From JABSSA01 sp039975755 (GTDB lineage Bacteria > Pseudomonadota > Alphaproteobacteria > Rhodobacterales > Rhodobacteraceae), in NCBI GenBank assembly GCA_039975755.1, contig JBDWGM010000106.1:1-64000 (forward strand): 64,000 nucleotides of DNA, in the 5' to 3' direction. Shown piece after piece: positions 6,883 to 15,349 of this stretch. The notes beneath the pieces are model-generated. The model searched no databases. It had not been told where the DNA came from and was given only the letters and a program-made list of their open reading frames with translations. A program made the translations under genes and the position numbers. Within the stretch, counting starts at the first letter, position 1. Each line of letters starts with the position of its first letter.

Positions 6883-9297
6883 TTAGAAGTCCAAATTCTC
6901 GACGTTCAGAGCGTTGTCCTGAATAAAGGCCCGACGTGGTTCGACGACATCGCCCATAAGCTTGGTGAACAAATCGTCGGCTTCGGCCATATCTTCGACT
7001 CGTACCTGCAACAGGGTTCTTGCATCCGGATCCAAGGTTGTTTCCCACAATTGCCCAGGGTTCATTTCACCCAACCCTTTGTAACGCTGCAAGCTCAGGC
7101 CCTTTTCGCCTTCGCTGAGGACCGCGTTCAACAGATCCAAGGGCCCGTGAATAACTTGCGAGCGATCCTTGCGGACCAATGCAGCGGGCAGCCCATAAAC
7201 GGCCTGCAATTCCTGTGTGAAACTACCGGTTTTGCGGGATTCGCCAGATCGCATCATTGGGCCATCCAACGTCCGGACCTCTTCGACGCCACGCAGAATC
7301 CGGGCAAGACGCACGCCCTTGTCCTGCGTAATGCGCCCAGTCCACCCTTGTTCATATTCAAGCGCGATCAGGTTCAAACGCTCTGCCACTTTGTCCGCAA
7401 CGCCTTGCAAATCAGAATCAACAGCCCCGGGTACAAATGCCCCGGCAATCGCGGCTTGTTCCAGAATATGCCGTGGGTAATGCGTTGGGAACGCGTGTAG
7501 CAGATTGCGCAATCGGCGCGCATCTTCGACAACGCGCCGCAAATCTTGGCCAACAATCTCTTCGCCGTTGCCCTGACGCAGGACTGCACCTTCGATCCCT
7601 TGTTCAATCAGGTACTCTTCCAAAGCCCCCTGATCTTTCAAGTAAACCTCTGATTTACCACGCGAAACTTTATAAAGCGGTGGTTGCGCAATATAGAGGT
7701 ATCCGCCTTCAATCAGTTCCGGCATCTGCCGATAAAAGAAGGTCAACAACAGGGTTCGGATATGCGCGCCATCTACGTCAGCGTCGGTCATGATGACGAT
7801 CTTGTGGTAGCGCAACTTTTCGATGTTGAATTCGTCGCGTCCGATTCCGGTGCCAAGTGCCATGACTAGGTTGCCGATTTCTTGGCTGCCCAGCATCCGG
7901 TCAAAACGCGCGCGTTCGACGTTCAGGATTTTGCCACGCAAAGGCAAAACCGCTTGTGTTTGTCGGTCACGTCCCGTTTGCGCCGATCCACCAGCGCTGT
8001 CACCCTCGACCAAAAAGACTTCGGTCTTGGACGGATCTTTTTCCGAACAGTCTTTCAATTTACCGGCCAGATAATTCACATCCATCGCCGTCTTGCGTCG
8101 TGTCAGTTCACGTGCTTTGCGGGCCGCCTCGCGGGCCAAAGCTGCCTCGACGATCTTGCCAACGATGATCTTGGCCTCGTTCGGGTTTTCTTCGAACCAC
8201 TCAGACAGCTTTTCATTCACCAAACCTTCGACGGCGGGTCGCACTTCTGATGACACCAGCTTGTCTTTGGTCTGAGAGCTGAATTTCGGGTCAGGCACTT
8301 TAACAGACAGAACGCAGGTCAACCCTTCGCGGGCGTCATCCCCGGTAAAGTTTACCTTTTCTCGCTTGGCGATCCCGCTTGTCTGTGCATATTTCGTGAT
8401 GGTCCGGGTTAACGCACCACGGAAACCAGCAAGGTGTGCGCCGCCGTCACGTTGTGGGATGTTGTTTGTGAACGGAAGAACATTTTCATGATAGCTGTCA
8501 TTCCACCACATCGCGACTTCAACCACGATCCCGTCGCGTTCACCGGTCACCCAAATGGGTTCTTCCATGACGGACGACTTGGAACGATCAAGGTATTTGA
8601 CGAATTCCTTCACCCCACCTTCATAATACAGCTCGGATTCAAGCGGTTCTATGGGGCGTTCATCTCGCAGAATGATGCGGACACCGGAATTCAGGAAGGC
8701 GAGTTCGCGCAGCCGTTTTTCCAGCGTTTCAAATTGGTATTCGACATTGGAAAACGTGTCGGTTGACGCCAAAAAGCGCACTTCGGTCCCGGTCTCGTCC
8801 GTGTCGCCAAGAACTTCGAGGTGTTTGGTGGTTTCGCCATGTTCAAACCGCGCGTGGTGTTCTTTGCCTTCACGCCAGACGCGTAGATCCAGCCAGACCG
8901 ACAAGGCGTTCACAACCGACACACCAACGCCGTGCAAGCCGCCCGACACCTTGTAAGAGTTGCTGTCAAACTTTCCACCAGCGTGCAGTTGGGTCATGAT
9001 GACCTCGGCCGCTGAGACACCTTCTTCTTCGTGGATACCCACAGGAATTCCACGCCCATTGTCGCGCACAGACACGCTGGAATCCGCGTGAATTGTTACG
9101 CGGACATAGTCCGCATGACCTGCCAAAGCTTCGTCAATGCCATTGTCGACGACTTCGTAGACCATGTGATGCAGGCCGCTGCCGTCATCCGTGTCACCGA
9201 TATACATACCGGGACGCTTTCGAACAGCTTCTAAGCCTCTGAGAACTTTAATTGAATCTGCGCCGTATTCCTCGGGGCTTTGCTCGTTATCCGTCAA
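6883..9297 (-). CDS. gyrB: DNA gyrase subunit B
   Basis: ATPase subunit of gyrase, introducing negative supercoils with GyrA. It shows the GHKL ATPase part (YEVVDNGIDEALAGHAD, GRGIPVGIHEEEGVSAAEVIMTQLHAGGKFD, GGLHGVGVSVVNALS), the transducer, the TOPRIM part (EVFLVEGDSAGGSA, MTDADVDGAHIRTLLLTFF) and the C-terminal RYKGLGEMNPGQLWETTLDP. I chose the TTG at 9297: AAAGGGGAAAA stands just before it and the resulting 804 residues match the family, while the upstream GTG at 9354 has no ribosome-binding site. If the GTG is used the protein gains 19 residues. ParE is excluded by length and replication-cluster context. Confidence 0.96.
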   Translation of the reverse strand: MTDNEQSPEEYGADSIKVLRGLEAVRKRPGMYIGDTDDGSGLHHMVYEVVDNGIDEALAGHADYVRVTIHADSSVSVRDNGRGIPVGIHEEEGVSAAEVIMTQLHAGGKFDSNSYKVSGGLHGVGVSVVNALSVWLDLRVWREGKEHHARFEHGETTKHLEVLGDTDETGTEVRFLASTDTFSNVEYQFETLEKRLRELAFLNSGVRIILRDERPIEPLESELYYEGGVKEFVKYLDRSKSSVMEEPIWVTGERDGIVVEVAMWWNDSYHENVLPFTNNIPQRDGGAHLAGFRGALTRTITKYAQTSGIAKREKVNFTGDDAREGLTCVLSVKVPDPKFSSQTKDKLVSSEVRPAVEGLVNEKLSEWFEENPNEAKIIVGKIVEAALAREAARKARELTRRKTAMDVNYLAGKLKDCSEKDPSKTEVFLVEGDSAGGSAQTGRDRQTQAVLPLRGKILNVERARFDRMLGSQEIGNLVMALGTGIGRDEFNIEKLRYHKIVIMTDADVDGAHIRTLLLTFFYRQMPELIEGGYLYIAQPPLYKVSRGKSEVYLKDQGALEEYLIEQGIEGAVLRQGNGEEIVGQDLRRVVEDARRLRNLLHAFPTHYPRHILEQAAIAGAFVPGAVDSDLQGVADKVAERLNLIALEYEQGWTGRITQDKGVRLARILRGVEEVRTLDGPMMRSGESRKTGSFTQELQAVYGLPAALVRKDRSQVIHGPLDLLNAVLSEGEKGLSLQRYKGLGEMNPGQLWETTLDPDARTLLQVRVEDMAEADDLFTKLMGDVVEPRRAFIQDNALNVENLDF

Positions 9298-9624
9298 TGT
9301 ATTTTCCCCTTTGAGTGTTGCGTGATTTATACGGAATTCATCAGCGAATGTCACGCGTTTGGCATGAATTTCCGTCTAATAAAATCAGAGACTTAGCCAC
9401 TTTATCCTCAGGTTATTCACAGCGTGGTCAAAGCTGTTAGGAAATCGTCGCTTGCAGCATTCAAATAAAGCGCCAATCCGAGCCTAAAACAGTGCAAAAT
9501 TGAACAGCTATGCGTCCCGATTTACCCCGTGGAACTGGTAGGCCAAAGAAAACCGGTACGGATTCAAATTTTGCTCTGCGTGATGATAACTGGCCAGTAG
9601 AAAAGGCATTTGCTTTTGAAACAA
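9298..9624. other. gyrB-recF intergenic region without a gene
   Basis: About 327 bases without a convincing coding region; open frames on the plus strand are antisense to recF and lack family features. It contains the upstream region of gyrB and two DnaA-box-like sequences (9402-9421). No clear recF terminator was seen. Confidence 0.6.
9402..9421 (+). promoter_or_regulatory. Two DnaA-box-like sites upstream of gyrB
   Basis: TTATTCACA (9413-9421) matches the DnaA box TTATNCACA exactly, and TTATCCTCA (9402-9410) matches TTATCCACA at 8 of 9 bases. They are in the same direction with an 11-base period, one helical turn. They lie about 105 bases upstream of the gyrB start, suggesting DnaA control of gyrB. 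Confidence 0.5.
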
Positions 9625-10737
9625 TCAAGAACGGCCGTCGGACGCCTTTACGTAAGATGCGCCCTCGGATTCATCGACTTCCAAATATTGGGCCTTGTCG
9701 CCAAACTCACTGAAAAGCTCTGGGCCCGTACCCGTCATCCATGCTTGCGCTTTCAGGGCACAGATTTCGTCGTAAAGAGCCGCGCGTCGATTTGCGTCCA
9801 AATGCGCCGAGACTTCGTCCAGCAACAACAGGGGAGGCGCGCCAAATCCTTGGGCCAATGCACGGGCGTTGGACAAGATCAACGAAACCAACAGTGCTTT
9901 TTGTTCCCCGGTCGAGCAGTCTTTTGCCAGAACGCCCTTGGCTGCATATGCGCCTTCCAAATCGGCACGATGAGGGCCGACAAGCGTGCGCCCAGCGGCC
10001 AAGTCCTGAAAACGACCGTCTTCCAACGCTGTGCGCAAATCGTCCGAACTGGTTGGCATTTCGCCTTCGGCGTGGGTCAATCTAAGGTCAGCGGCAGGAA
10101 AGGCCGTCTGGGCTCCCTGCTGCGCGGCTTCCAAAGCGGATAAAGCCGCCAGGCGGTTGGCATGGATGCCAGCGCCGGCTTCGGCCATTTGCTTTTCCAA
10201 GGCACCGTACCATGACGCATCGCGAATTTGTTCTTTTAGCAATCGGTTCCGTTCCCGCATTGCTTTTTCGTAATCCAGCGACAATTGCGCGTGCTTGGGC
10301 TCGAAACTGAGCGTGACCCGATCAAGGAACCGCCGCCGCCCTTCTGCACCTTCGATCCACAGCCGGTCCATGGATGGGATCAACCATAAAACCCGTGAAA
10401 TCTGTCCAAGCGATGTCTGGGCCGCTTTCTTTCCGTCTATCTTGGTTTGCCGCGCAGCCCCCGCATCGGACCAACATTCCAATTCGTGCACATGGCCCAG
10501 AGAATGCAATACGCTGGCGATCTTCCAACCCAAAGCTTCGGGCCGCCGCGTCATCGCCTCAGCGCCTGCGCGCCGTAATCCACGGCCGGGCGACAAAAGA
10601 GACACGGCTTCAAGGATGTTGGTTTTACCGGCTCCGTTGGGGCCAAAAATCGCCACAGGCCGCGTGTCCACCGAAATGCGCGCAATTTTGTGCGAACGAA
10701 AGTGCGACAGCGTCAGGTCTGAAAGAAAAAGAGCCAT
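9625..10737 (-). CDS. recF: DNA replication and repair protein RecF
   Basis: SMC-like ATPase that helps load RecA at single-stranded gaps. The 370 residues begin LFLSDLTLSHFRSHK and carry Walker A FGPNGAGKTN (31-40), the LVGPHRADLEGAYAAKG region, the signature-type STGEQKALLVSLILSNARAL and Walker B PLLLLDEVSAHLD. It lies between dnaN and gyrB on the same strand, 55 bases after the dnaN stop, so it is probably in the dnaN transcript. Confidence 0.96.
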   Translation of the reverse strand: MALFLSDLTLSHFRSHKIARISVDTRPVAIFGPNGAGKTNILEAVSLLSPGRGLRRAGAEAMTRRPEALGWKIASVLHSLGHVHELECWSDAGAARQTKIDGKKAAQTSLGQISRVLWLIPSMDRLWIEGAEGRRRFLDRVTLSFEPKHAQLSLDYEKAMRERNRLLKEQIRDASWYGALEKQMAEAGAGIHANRLAALSALEAAQQGAQTAFPAADLRLTHAEGEMPTSSDDLRTALEDGRFQDLAAGRTLVGPHRADLEGAYAAKGVLAKDCSTGEQKALLVSLILSNARALAQGFGAPPLLLLDEVSAHLDANRRAALYDEICALKAQAWMTGTGPELFSEFGDKAQYLEVDESEGASYVKASDGRS

Positions 10738-10792
10738 AGCTATCTTTCAGCGTCAGGTGGCATGCACACTGACATCGAATTCTGATGCGATG

Positions 10793-11911
10793 TCAGACGC
10801 GCATCGGCATGACGACGTAAACCGCAGATTCGTCATTGCCTTCCCGCATAAGTGTCGGATCACCGGACGAATTGAACATGAATACGGCGTTTTCGCGATC
10901 AACTTGGCTTGCAATTTCAAGCAGGTATTTCGCGTTAAAACCAATTTCCAATCGTTCGTCTGCATATGCGACGGCCAATTCCTCTTCTGCAGCACCGCTG
11001 TCGGGCGCATTGACGCTCAGGATAAGCCGGTCTTCGTCCAACTGCAACTTGACGGCACGTGACCGTTCAGAGCTGACCGTGGCGACGCGGTCCACGGCTT
11101 GTGCAAAATCGGACGCATCAACTTCAAGTTTGCGCGTGTTGCCTGCAGGAATAACGCGTGTGTAATCGGGGAATGTTCCGTCGATAACTTTTGATGTTAG
11201 CGTGATTGCCGGCGTCGCAAAGCGCACTTTGGTTTCGGACACGGACACAGCAATTTGCGTGTCATCGTCTTCCAAAAGTTTGCGAAGTTCGCCGACGGTT
11301 TTTCGCGGAACGATCACGCCAGGCATTTCTTCAGCGCCCGATGGCAGCTCTGCATCAATGCGGGCCAAGCGGTGTCCGTCTGTGGCGACGCAACGCAGCA
11401 CTTTTTGACCATCGCTGTCAGACGTATGCATGTACACGCCATTCAGATAATAGCGCGTTTCTTCGGTCGAGATGGCAAATTTGGATTTGTCGAACAACCG
11501 GCGCAGCACGCCAGCAGGTGCCGCAAAGTTGGATGCGTAATCCGAAGTCGCCATCACCGGAAAATCTTCTTTCGGTAATGTCGCTAATGAAAAGTTCGAA
11601 CGGCCTGCTTCCACAGACAATCGTCCAGAAGCACTGTCAGCCGTCAGAACAACTTGGGCCCCATCCGGCAATTTCCGAACAATCTCGTGCAAGGTCGTGG
11701 CTGAAACCGTGGTCGCGCCTGCGCGTTCGACCATCGCCGCGGCTTTGTCGACGACTTCGATATCCAAATCTGTCGCGCGAAAGGTCACATCAGAGCCTTC
11801 AGCTTCAATCAAGACATTCGCCAAGATTGGAATCGTATTTCGACGTTCAACAACTGACTGGGCTTGTGCGACAGCTTTCAGCAAGACGCCGCGTTCCACA
11901 GAAATTTTCAT
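10793..11911 (-). CDS. dnaN: DNA polymerase III sliding clamp (beta subunit)
   Basis: Ring-shaped clamp that tethers DNA polymerase III to DNA. The ATG at 11911 gives 372 residues beginning MKISVERGVLLKAVAQAQSVVERRNTIPILANVLIEA, the standard start, with GAGGAG ten bases upstream; longer in-frame starts add 19 unrelated residues. Three clamp repeats are recognisable, and the C-terminus YVVMPMRV matches the conserved end. It lies 207 bases downstream of dnaA, separated by the dnaA terminator and a 30-bp tandem repeat, so it may have its own promoter. Confidence 0.97.
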   Translation of the reverse strand: MKISVERGVLLKAVAQAQSVVERRNTIPILANVLIEAEGSDVTFRATDLDIEVVDKAAAMVERAGATTVSATTLHEIVRKLPDGAQVVLTADSASGRLSVEAGRSNFSLATLPKEDFPVMATSDYASNFAAPAGVLRRLFDKSKFAISTEETRYYLNGVYMHTSDSDGQKVLRCVATDGHRLARIDAELPSGAEEMPGVIVPRKTVGELRKLLEDDDTQIAVSVSETKVRFATPAITLTSKVIDGTFPDYTRVIPAGNTRKLEVDASDFAQAVDRVATVSSERSRAVKLQLDEDRLILSVNAPDSGAAEEELAVAYADERLEIGFNAKYLLEIASQVDRENAVFMFNSSGDPTLMREGNDESAVYVVMPMRV

Positions 11912-12007
11912 TGATCGCTCCTCGTGTGACCGGGACCGGCACACTACCCCCTTTACACGTCCCATCAAGCCCTTTTTGACCCAAGTCTGATCGTTCTGGC
12001 AGGTTTG

Positions 12008-12067
12008 ATTAATATTGCGGCCCTACATCCACAAAAAATTAATATTGCGGCCCTACATCCACAAAAA
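12008..12067 (-). repeat. Exact 30-bp tandem repeat between dnaA and dnaN
   Basis: Two identical 30-bp copies stand head to tail (12008-12037 and 12038-12067). Each contains TTAATATTGCGGCCC and ends ACATCCACAAAAA. ACATCCACA matches the DnaA box TTATCCACA at 7 of 9 bases, so the repeat doubles a weak DnaA-box-like site. The second copy ends in the A-tract that serves as the T-run of the dnaA terminator. Confidence 0.9.
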
Positions 12068-12090
12068 AACGCGCGCCTCATGGGCGCGCG
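12063..12090 (-). terminator. Rho-independent terminator of dnaA
   Basis: On the minus strand an 8-bp GC-only stem (12083-12090 with 12070-12077) with a five-base loop is followed by seven T residues (12069-12063). It starts 29 bases after the dnaA stop. It should end most dnaA transcripts before dnaN. Confidence 0.85.
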
Positions 12091-12118
12091 CATATTCTTG
12101 GACCGGTATCAGACGGAA

Positions 12119-13477
12119 TTAAGCTTCGAGCGATCGACGCAACAGTTCTAGGTCCTCAGCGATTTGCGAGTCTTGAACTTTAAGCTCATCGATCCGCCGT
12201 ACGCCGTGCATGACGGTTGTATGATCTCGCCCGCCAAACCGACGGCCAATTTCAGGCAAGGATCGCGTGGTGAGTTGTTTGCACAAATACATCGCAACCT
12301 GACGCGGGCGCGCATAGCTGCGTAGGCGCTTGGGTCCGATCATGTCGCTTAGGCGAATGTTGTAATGGTCGCTGACCTTACGTTGGATTTCTTCGACCGT
12401 AATTTTGCGCTCAGACGCGCGCAGAACATCGGCAAGGCAATCTTGGGTCAGTTCCATTGTGATGGGTTTTCCGACCAAGGATGCAAAAGCGAAAAGGCGA
12501 ACCAAAGCGCCTTCGAGGACGCGAACGTTTGTCGAAATCCGGTGTGCAAGAAATTCCAACACGCCGTCGTCCATTTCCAAGCCTGGATAGTTGGCTTGTT
12601 GCTGCTCAACTTTCGACTGCAAAATGCCAAGGCGCAATTCGTAATCTGTTGGATGCAGATCAACTACGAGCCCGCATTGCAACCGAGATTTTACGCGTTC
12701 TTCGAGATCTTTAATTTCACCCGGAGCGCGATCCGCAGAAATGATGATCTGTTTGTTTTGGTCCACAAGCGCGTTGAACGTGTGAAAGAACTCTTCTTGA
12801 GTACTATCTTTGCCAGCAATGAATTGAACGTCATCGACCATCAGTACGTCGACAGAGCGGAAGACGGATTTGAAATCCATCATCTTGCGGTCGCGCAGCG
12901 CTTGAACAAAGCGATACATGAATTGCTCTGCAGACAGGTACAGCACATTAAGATCAGGGCGACGGGTTTGCAGTTCCCATGCGATCGCATGCATAAGGTG
13001 CGTTTTCCCAAGGCCAACACCGCCATAAAGAAACAGCGGATTGAAGGTCACTGGTCCACCTTCTGCGACGCGACGGGCGGCAGCATGCGCCAATTCGTTT
13101 GGTTTTCCAACGACGAAGGAATCGAATGTAAATCGCGAATCAAGCGGAGCAGCCCCTGCAGCATCAGCGAGAGACTTTTGACTAGAAACCTGCGCTTGGG
13201 CCACGGGGGCTTCATTGGTTTGTTTGCGAGAGGCTTTGGCAGAGACTGCGAAATTCAAACGACGAACAGATGAGCTTTCAGTTTTGAGTTCATTCAATAT
13301 CAGCTCGGAAAAATTCTGACTGACGTAATTTCCCATGAATGTTGTTGGTACATTGAAGGTTGCAACCCCATCTTGCAAAGCCTCAAATTCCAACGGTTCG
13401 ATCCAAGTTTTATAATTGTTTTGGCCTACTGTCCCAAGCAGCCGGTTTCTCAGCTGTCCCCAGTCTATCAATGTCAC
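12119..13477 (-). CDS. dnaA: Chromosomal replication initiator protein DnaA
   Basis: AAA+ initiator that binds DnaA boxes and opens the origin. From the GTG at 13477 the protein has 452 residues and starts with the domain I pattern DWGQLRNRLLGTVGQNNYKTWIEPL. Walker A GGVGLGKTH is at 152-160, Walker B is LMVDDVQFIAGK, and the C-terminal DNA-binding helix-turn-helix carries GGRDHTTVMHGVRRI. An in-frame start at 13552 would add 25 non-conserved residues. GGA stands 11 bases before the GTG, a weak ribosome-binding site. It is followed by a strong terminator. Upstream lies a 500-base region with several GANTC sites. Confidence 0.96.
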   Translation of the reverse strand: MTLIDWGQLRNRLLGTVGQNNYKTWIEPLEFEALQDGVATFNVPTTFMGNYVSQNFSELILNELKTESSSVRRLNFAVSAKASRKQTNEAPVAQAQVSSQKSLADAAGAAPLDSRFTFDSFVVGKPNELAHAAARRVAEGGPVTFNPLFLYGGVGLGKTHLMHAIAWELQTRRPDLNVLYLSAEQFMYRFVQALRDRKMMDFKSVFRSVDVLMVDDVQFIAGKDSTQEEFFHTFNALVDQNKQIIISADRAPGEIKDLEERVKSRLQCGLVVDLHPTDYELRLGILQSKVEQQQANYPGLEMDDGVLEFLAHRISTNVRVLEGALVRLFAFASLVGKPITMELTQDCLADVLRASERKITVEEIQRKVSDHYNIRLSDMIGPKRLRSYARPRQVAMYLCKQLTTRSLPEIGRRFGGRDHTTVMHGVRRIDELKVQDSQIAEDLELLRRSLEA

Positions 13478-13927
13478 GCGCCCAACCGTCCTTTTTTCTT
13501 CCAGCGGCATTAAAAATGCTGCTGCGTCCCATCTTTTTGTTCGCGGCCTCAAGCCTTGGGAACAAAACTATTGCGCCCGTGCCTTCAGACACGAGTGGAA
13601 TTCGTTTTGCTTCGGCAAAGGTATCGATCCTAGATGTCCAATTGACATCATCAGAATGCGCACCTTTCGCACACCGTTTTGTCTGACAGTGGAATCGCGC
13701 ATCAAAAAATGCGTCGACCCTCGTCCGAACCTTCGTTTACGTATGGTCCGAACCCAATTGGATGCGTTCCTGCCGGTACATCCTGTGGGCCTGTCCCCCC
13801 AAGGCGAATGAATCGCAAGAACAGAGTTAGCAATTTAGACCAGCACGGGTCCAGAGAACTTCAAACTTGACTCGTGTGAATCTCAAAAAGAATCTCTTGG
13901 GTCTCTGCTATCTATGTTTACACAAAG
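13478..13927. promoter_or_regulatory. dnaA upstream region with GANTC cluster
   Basis: About 450 bases between dnaA and the rpsT terminator with no supported gene. It contains five GANTC sequences, the CcrM methylation site of alphaproteobacteria: 13692, 13810, 13869, 13878 and 13890, three of them within 26 bases. DnaA-box-like sites are only 7/9 matches (for example 13875-13883), and there is no AT-rich unwinding block, so I do not call it the origin. It should hold the dnaA promoter, whose boxes I cannot fix. Confidence 0.55.
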
Positions 13928-13951
13928 AAAAAACGCCGCTGGAAAGCGGCG
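13928..13951 (-). terminator. Rho-independent terminator of rpsT
   Basis: Minus strand: 7-bp stem (13945-13951 with 13934-13940, CGCCGCT/AGCGGCG), loop of four bases, then six T residues. It starts about 29 bases after the rpsT stop. Confidence 0.85.
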
Positions 13952-13979
13952 CTTCATTTTTCGCAAAAATTGTAACATC

Positions 13980-14243
13980 TCAGCCGAGAGATTTAACACG
14001 AGCGGAAAGACGTGACATTTTTCGCGCAGCAGTGTTCTTGTGATACACACCTTTGCTTACGCCGCGCATCAATTCTGGCTGTGCCAGCTTCAAAGCAGCT
14101 TCGGCCACGGCTTTGTCACCGCTTTCGATCGCTTCTTCTACTTTACGCAGGTAAGTCCGGATGCGCGAACGACGCGCTTTGTTTACTGCGAAGCGTTTTT
14201 CGTTTTGACGGGCCCGCTTCTTGGCCTGAGGCGTATTTGCCAT
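13980..14243 (-). CDS. rpsT: 30S ribosomal protein S20
   Basis: Small basic protein that binds 16S rRNA early in 30S assembly. The 87 residues start MANTPQAKKRARQNEKR and include the conserved RSRIRTYLRKVEEAI and the GVYHKNTAARKMSRLSARVK end. Monocistronic, with its own terminator; rpsT upstream of dnaA is usual in related genomes. Confidence 0.98.
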   Translation of the reverse strand: MANTPQAKKRARQNEKRFAVNKARRSRIRTYLRKVEEAIESGDKAVAEAALKLAQPELMRGVSKGVYHKNTAARKMSRLSARVKSLG

Positions 14244-14363
14244 GTTTATCTCGTCCCAATATTGGTGCGGTAGTTACAGAAGAGGCGCTCTTACGCTCAG
14301 GCTTGCGGCGAGTCAACACTGCCTTGAAGTTGGGTGTGCCCGATTGATGTGCGAGGGTATCGC

Positions 14364-14843
14364 ATGGATTTTAGAATCGATGAATTGAGTTTGTCTTGTT
14401 GTGCCCAGATCGTAGAGATTTGGCATCAAGGCTGGCATGACGCACATGCCAGTGTTGTCCCTGGTGAACTTGTCGCATTGAGGACGAAAGAGAGTTTCAC
14501 GGAAAGGGTCCAACAGTTGCGGCCAGATTTCCGCGTAGCTATCTCCAAAGATGAAATTCTTGGGTTCTGCATTTTGCGTGGCGATGAACTGTATCAGATG
14601 TATGTTTCCCGAACTGCGCGCGGACGCGGAGTTGCTGCAGCTTTAATCGCAGACGCAGAAACATGCATTCACGGTGCGGGACATCGTACAGCTTGGTTAG
14701 ATTGTGCCATTGGCAATAACCGCGCAGCCCGATTCTACGGAAAATCGGGCTGGGAGAACGTCAAAACTGTAATCACGAACCTTGATACATCCAAAGGTCA
14801 CTTTCCGTTGGAGGTTTGGAGATTCGAAAAAACACTGCTGTGA
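14364..14843 (+). CDS. GNAT family N-acetyltransferase
   Basis: Probable acetyl-CoA-dependent acetyltransferase of unknown substrate. The acetyl-CoA-binding motif is RTARGRGVAAALIADAE, followed by the usual ...NNRAARFYGKSGW element of the last helix-strand. I chose the ATG at 14364 because GAGGG stands six bases before it; an ATG at 14334 would add ten residues. The protein has 159 residues, normal for the family. It is transcribed away from rpsT and faces the VOC gene convergently. The substrate cannot be predicted. Confidence 0.8.
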   Translation: MDFRIDELSLSCCAQIVEIWHQGWHDAHASVVPGELVALRTKESFTERVQQLRPDFRVAISKDEILGFCILRGDELYQMYVSRTARGRGVAAALIADAETCIHGAGHRTAWLDCAIGNNRAARFYGKSGWENVKTVITNLDTSKGHFPLEVWRFEKTLL

Positions 14844-14863
14844 CTCTGTAAGGCTCTCGTTCT

Positions 14864-15259
14864 TCAGGGATTGGGCGCACCAACGTCGATGCGATTTCCA
14901 AACGGATCTTCAAAAACAAACGCGGTTAACCCGTAATCCTTCACCTGAAGGCGTTTGGTAATCCGTGCCCCAGCCTTTTGCACCTGCGCATAGATTGCGT
15001 CTGCGTCTTTCACCAGAATATGGGCAACGTTGAACACTTGCCCTTTCCATCCTTTTTGCAAGGTCAGGTGCAGTTCCGCTGCATCCTTTCTTAGGATACA
15101 AAACCCAACCGGGTCCCCATTTTCAAAAACGGAACCCAATCCGAAAGCTTCTTTGTAAAAGGATTTTGCCGCATCAATGTCCGTAACAGCGATCATCGGT
15201 GCCACGCGTCCAAGAGACAACCCGTTTTCATTTTGTTGATTCACGTTTTTCGATCTCAA
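14864..15259 (-). CDS. VOC (glyoxalase/bleomycin-resistance) family protein
   Basis: A single vicinal-oxygen-chelate fold of about 130 residues: APMIAVTDIDAAKSFYKEAFGL opens the first beta-alpha-beta module, and FVFEDPFGNRIDVGAPNP closes the second. Such proteins are metal-dependent lyases, dioxygenases or drug-binding proteins; the specific role cannot be told. The start is uncertain: the longest frame begins with TTG at 15259, while GTG at 15244 or an internal TTG are possible. It lies downstream of the enoyl-CoA hydratase gene on the same strand. Confidence 0.78.
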   Translation of the reverse strand: MRSKNVNQQNENGLSLGRVAPMIAVTDIDAAKSFYKEAFGLGSVFENGDPVGFCILRKDAAELHLTLQKGWKGQVFNVAHILVKDADAIYAQVQKAGARITKRLQVKDYGLTAFVFEDPFGNRIDVGAPNP

Positions 15260-15349
15260 GTTAGACCCAACGGCACGTTGCGGCGGTGCGCGGACTATGA
15301 CGAAGATCGGTCAATTCAGGTCGATGCCTGAATTGACTTTAATACAACT

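Noticed and set aside
9510..9713. 67-residue plus-strand frame between gyrB and recF
   Set aside because: It overlaps the end of recF on the other strand and shows no recognisable family or ribosome-binding site.
12008..12067. CRISPR array
   Set aside because: Only two copies with no spacer between them and no cas genes.
13416..13811. 131-residue plus-strand frame across the dnaA start region
   Set aside because: It is partly antisense to dnaA, has no family features and no ribosome-binding site.
13478..13979. Replication origin between dnaA and rpsT
   Set aside because: No DnaA box with more than 7 of 9 matches, no cluster and no AT-rich unwinding block; in related bacteria the origin is often away from dnaA.
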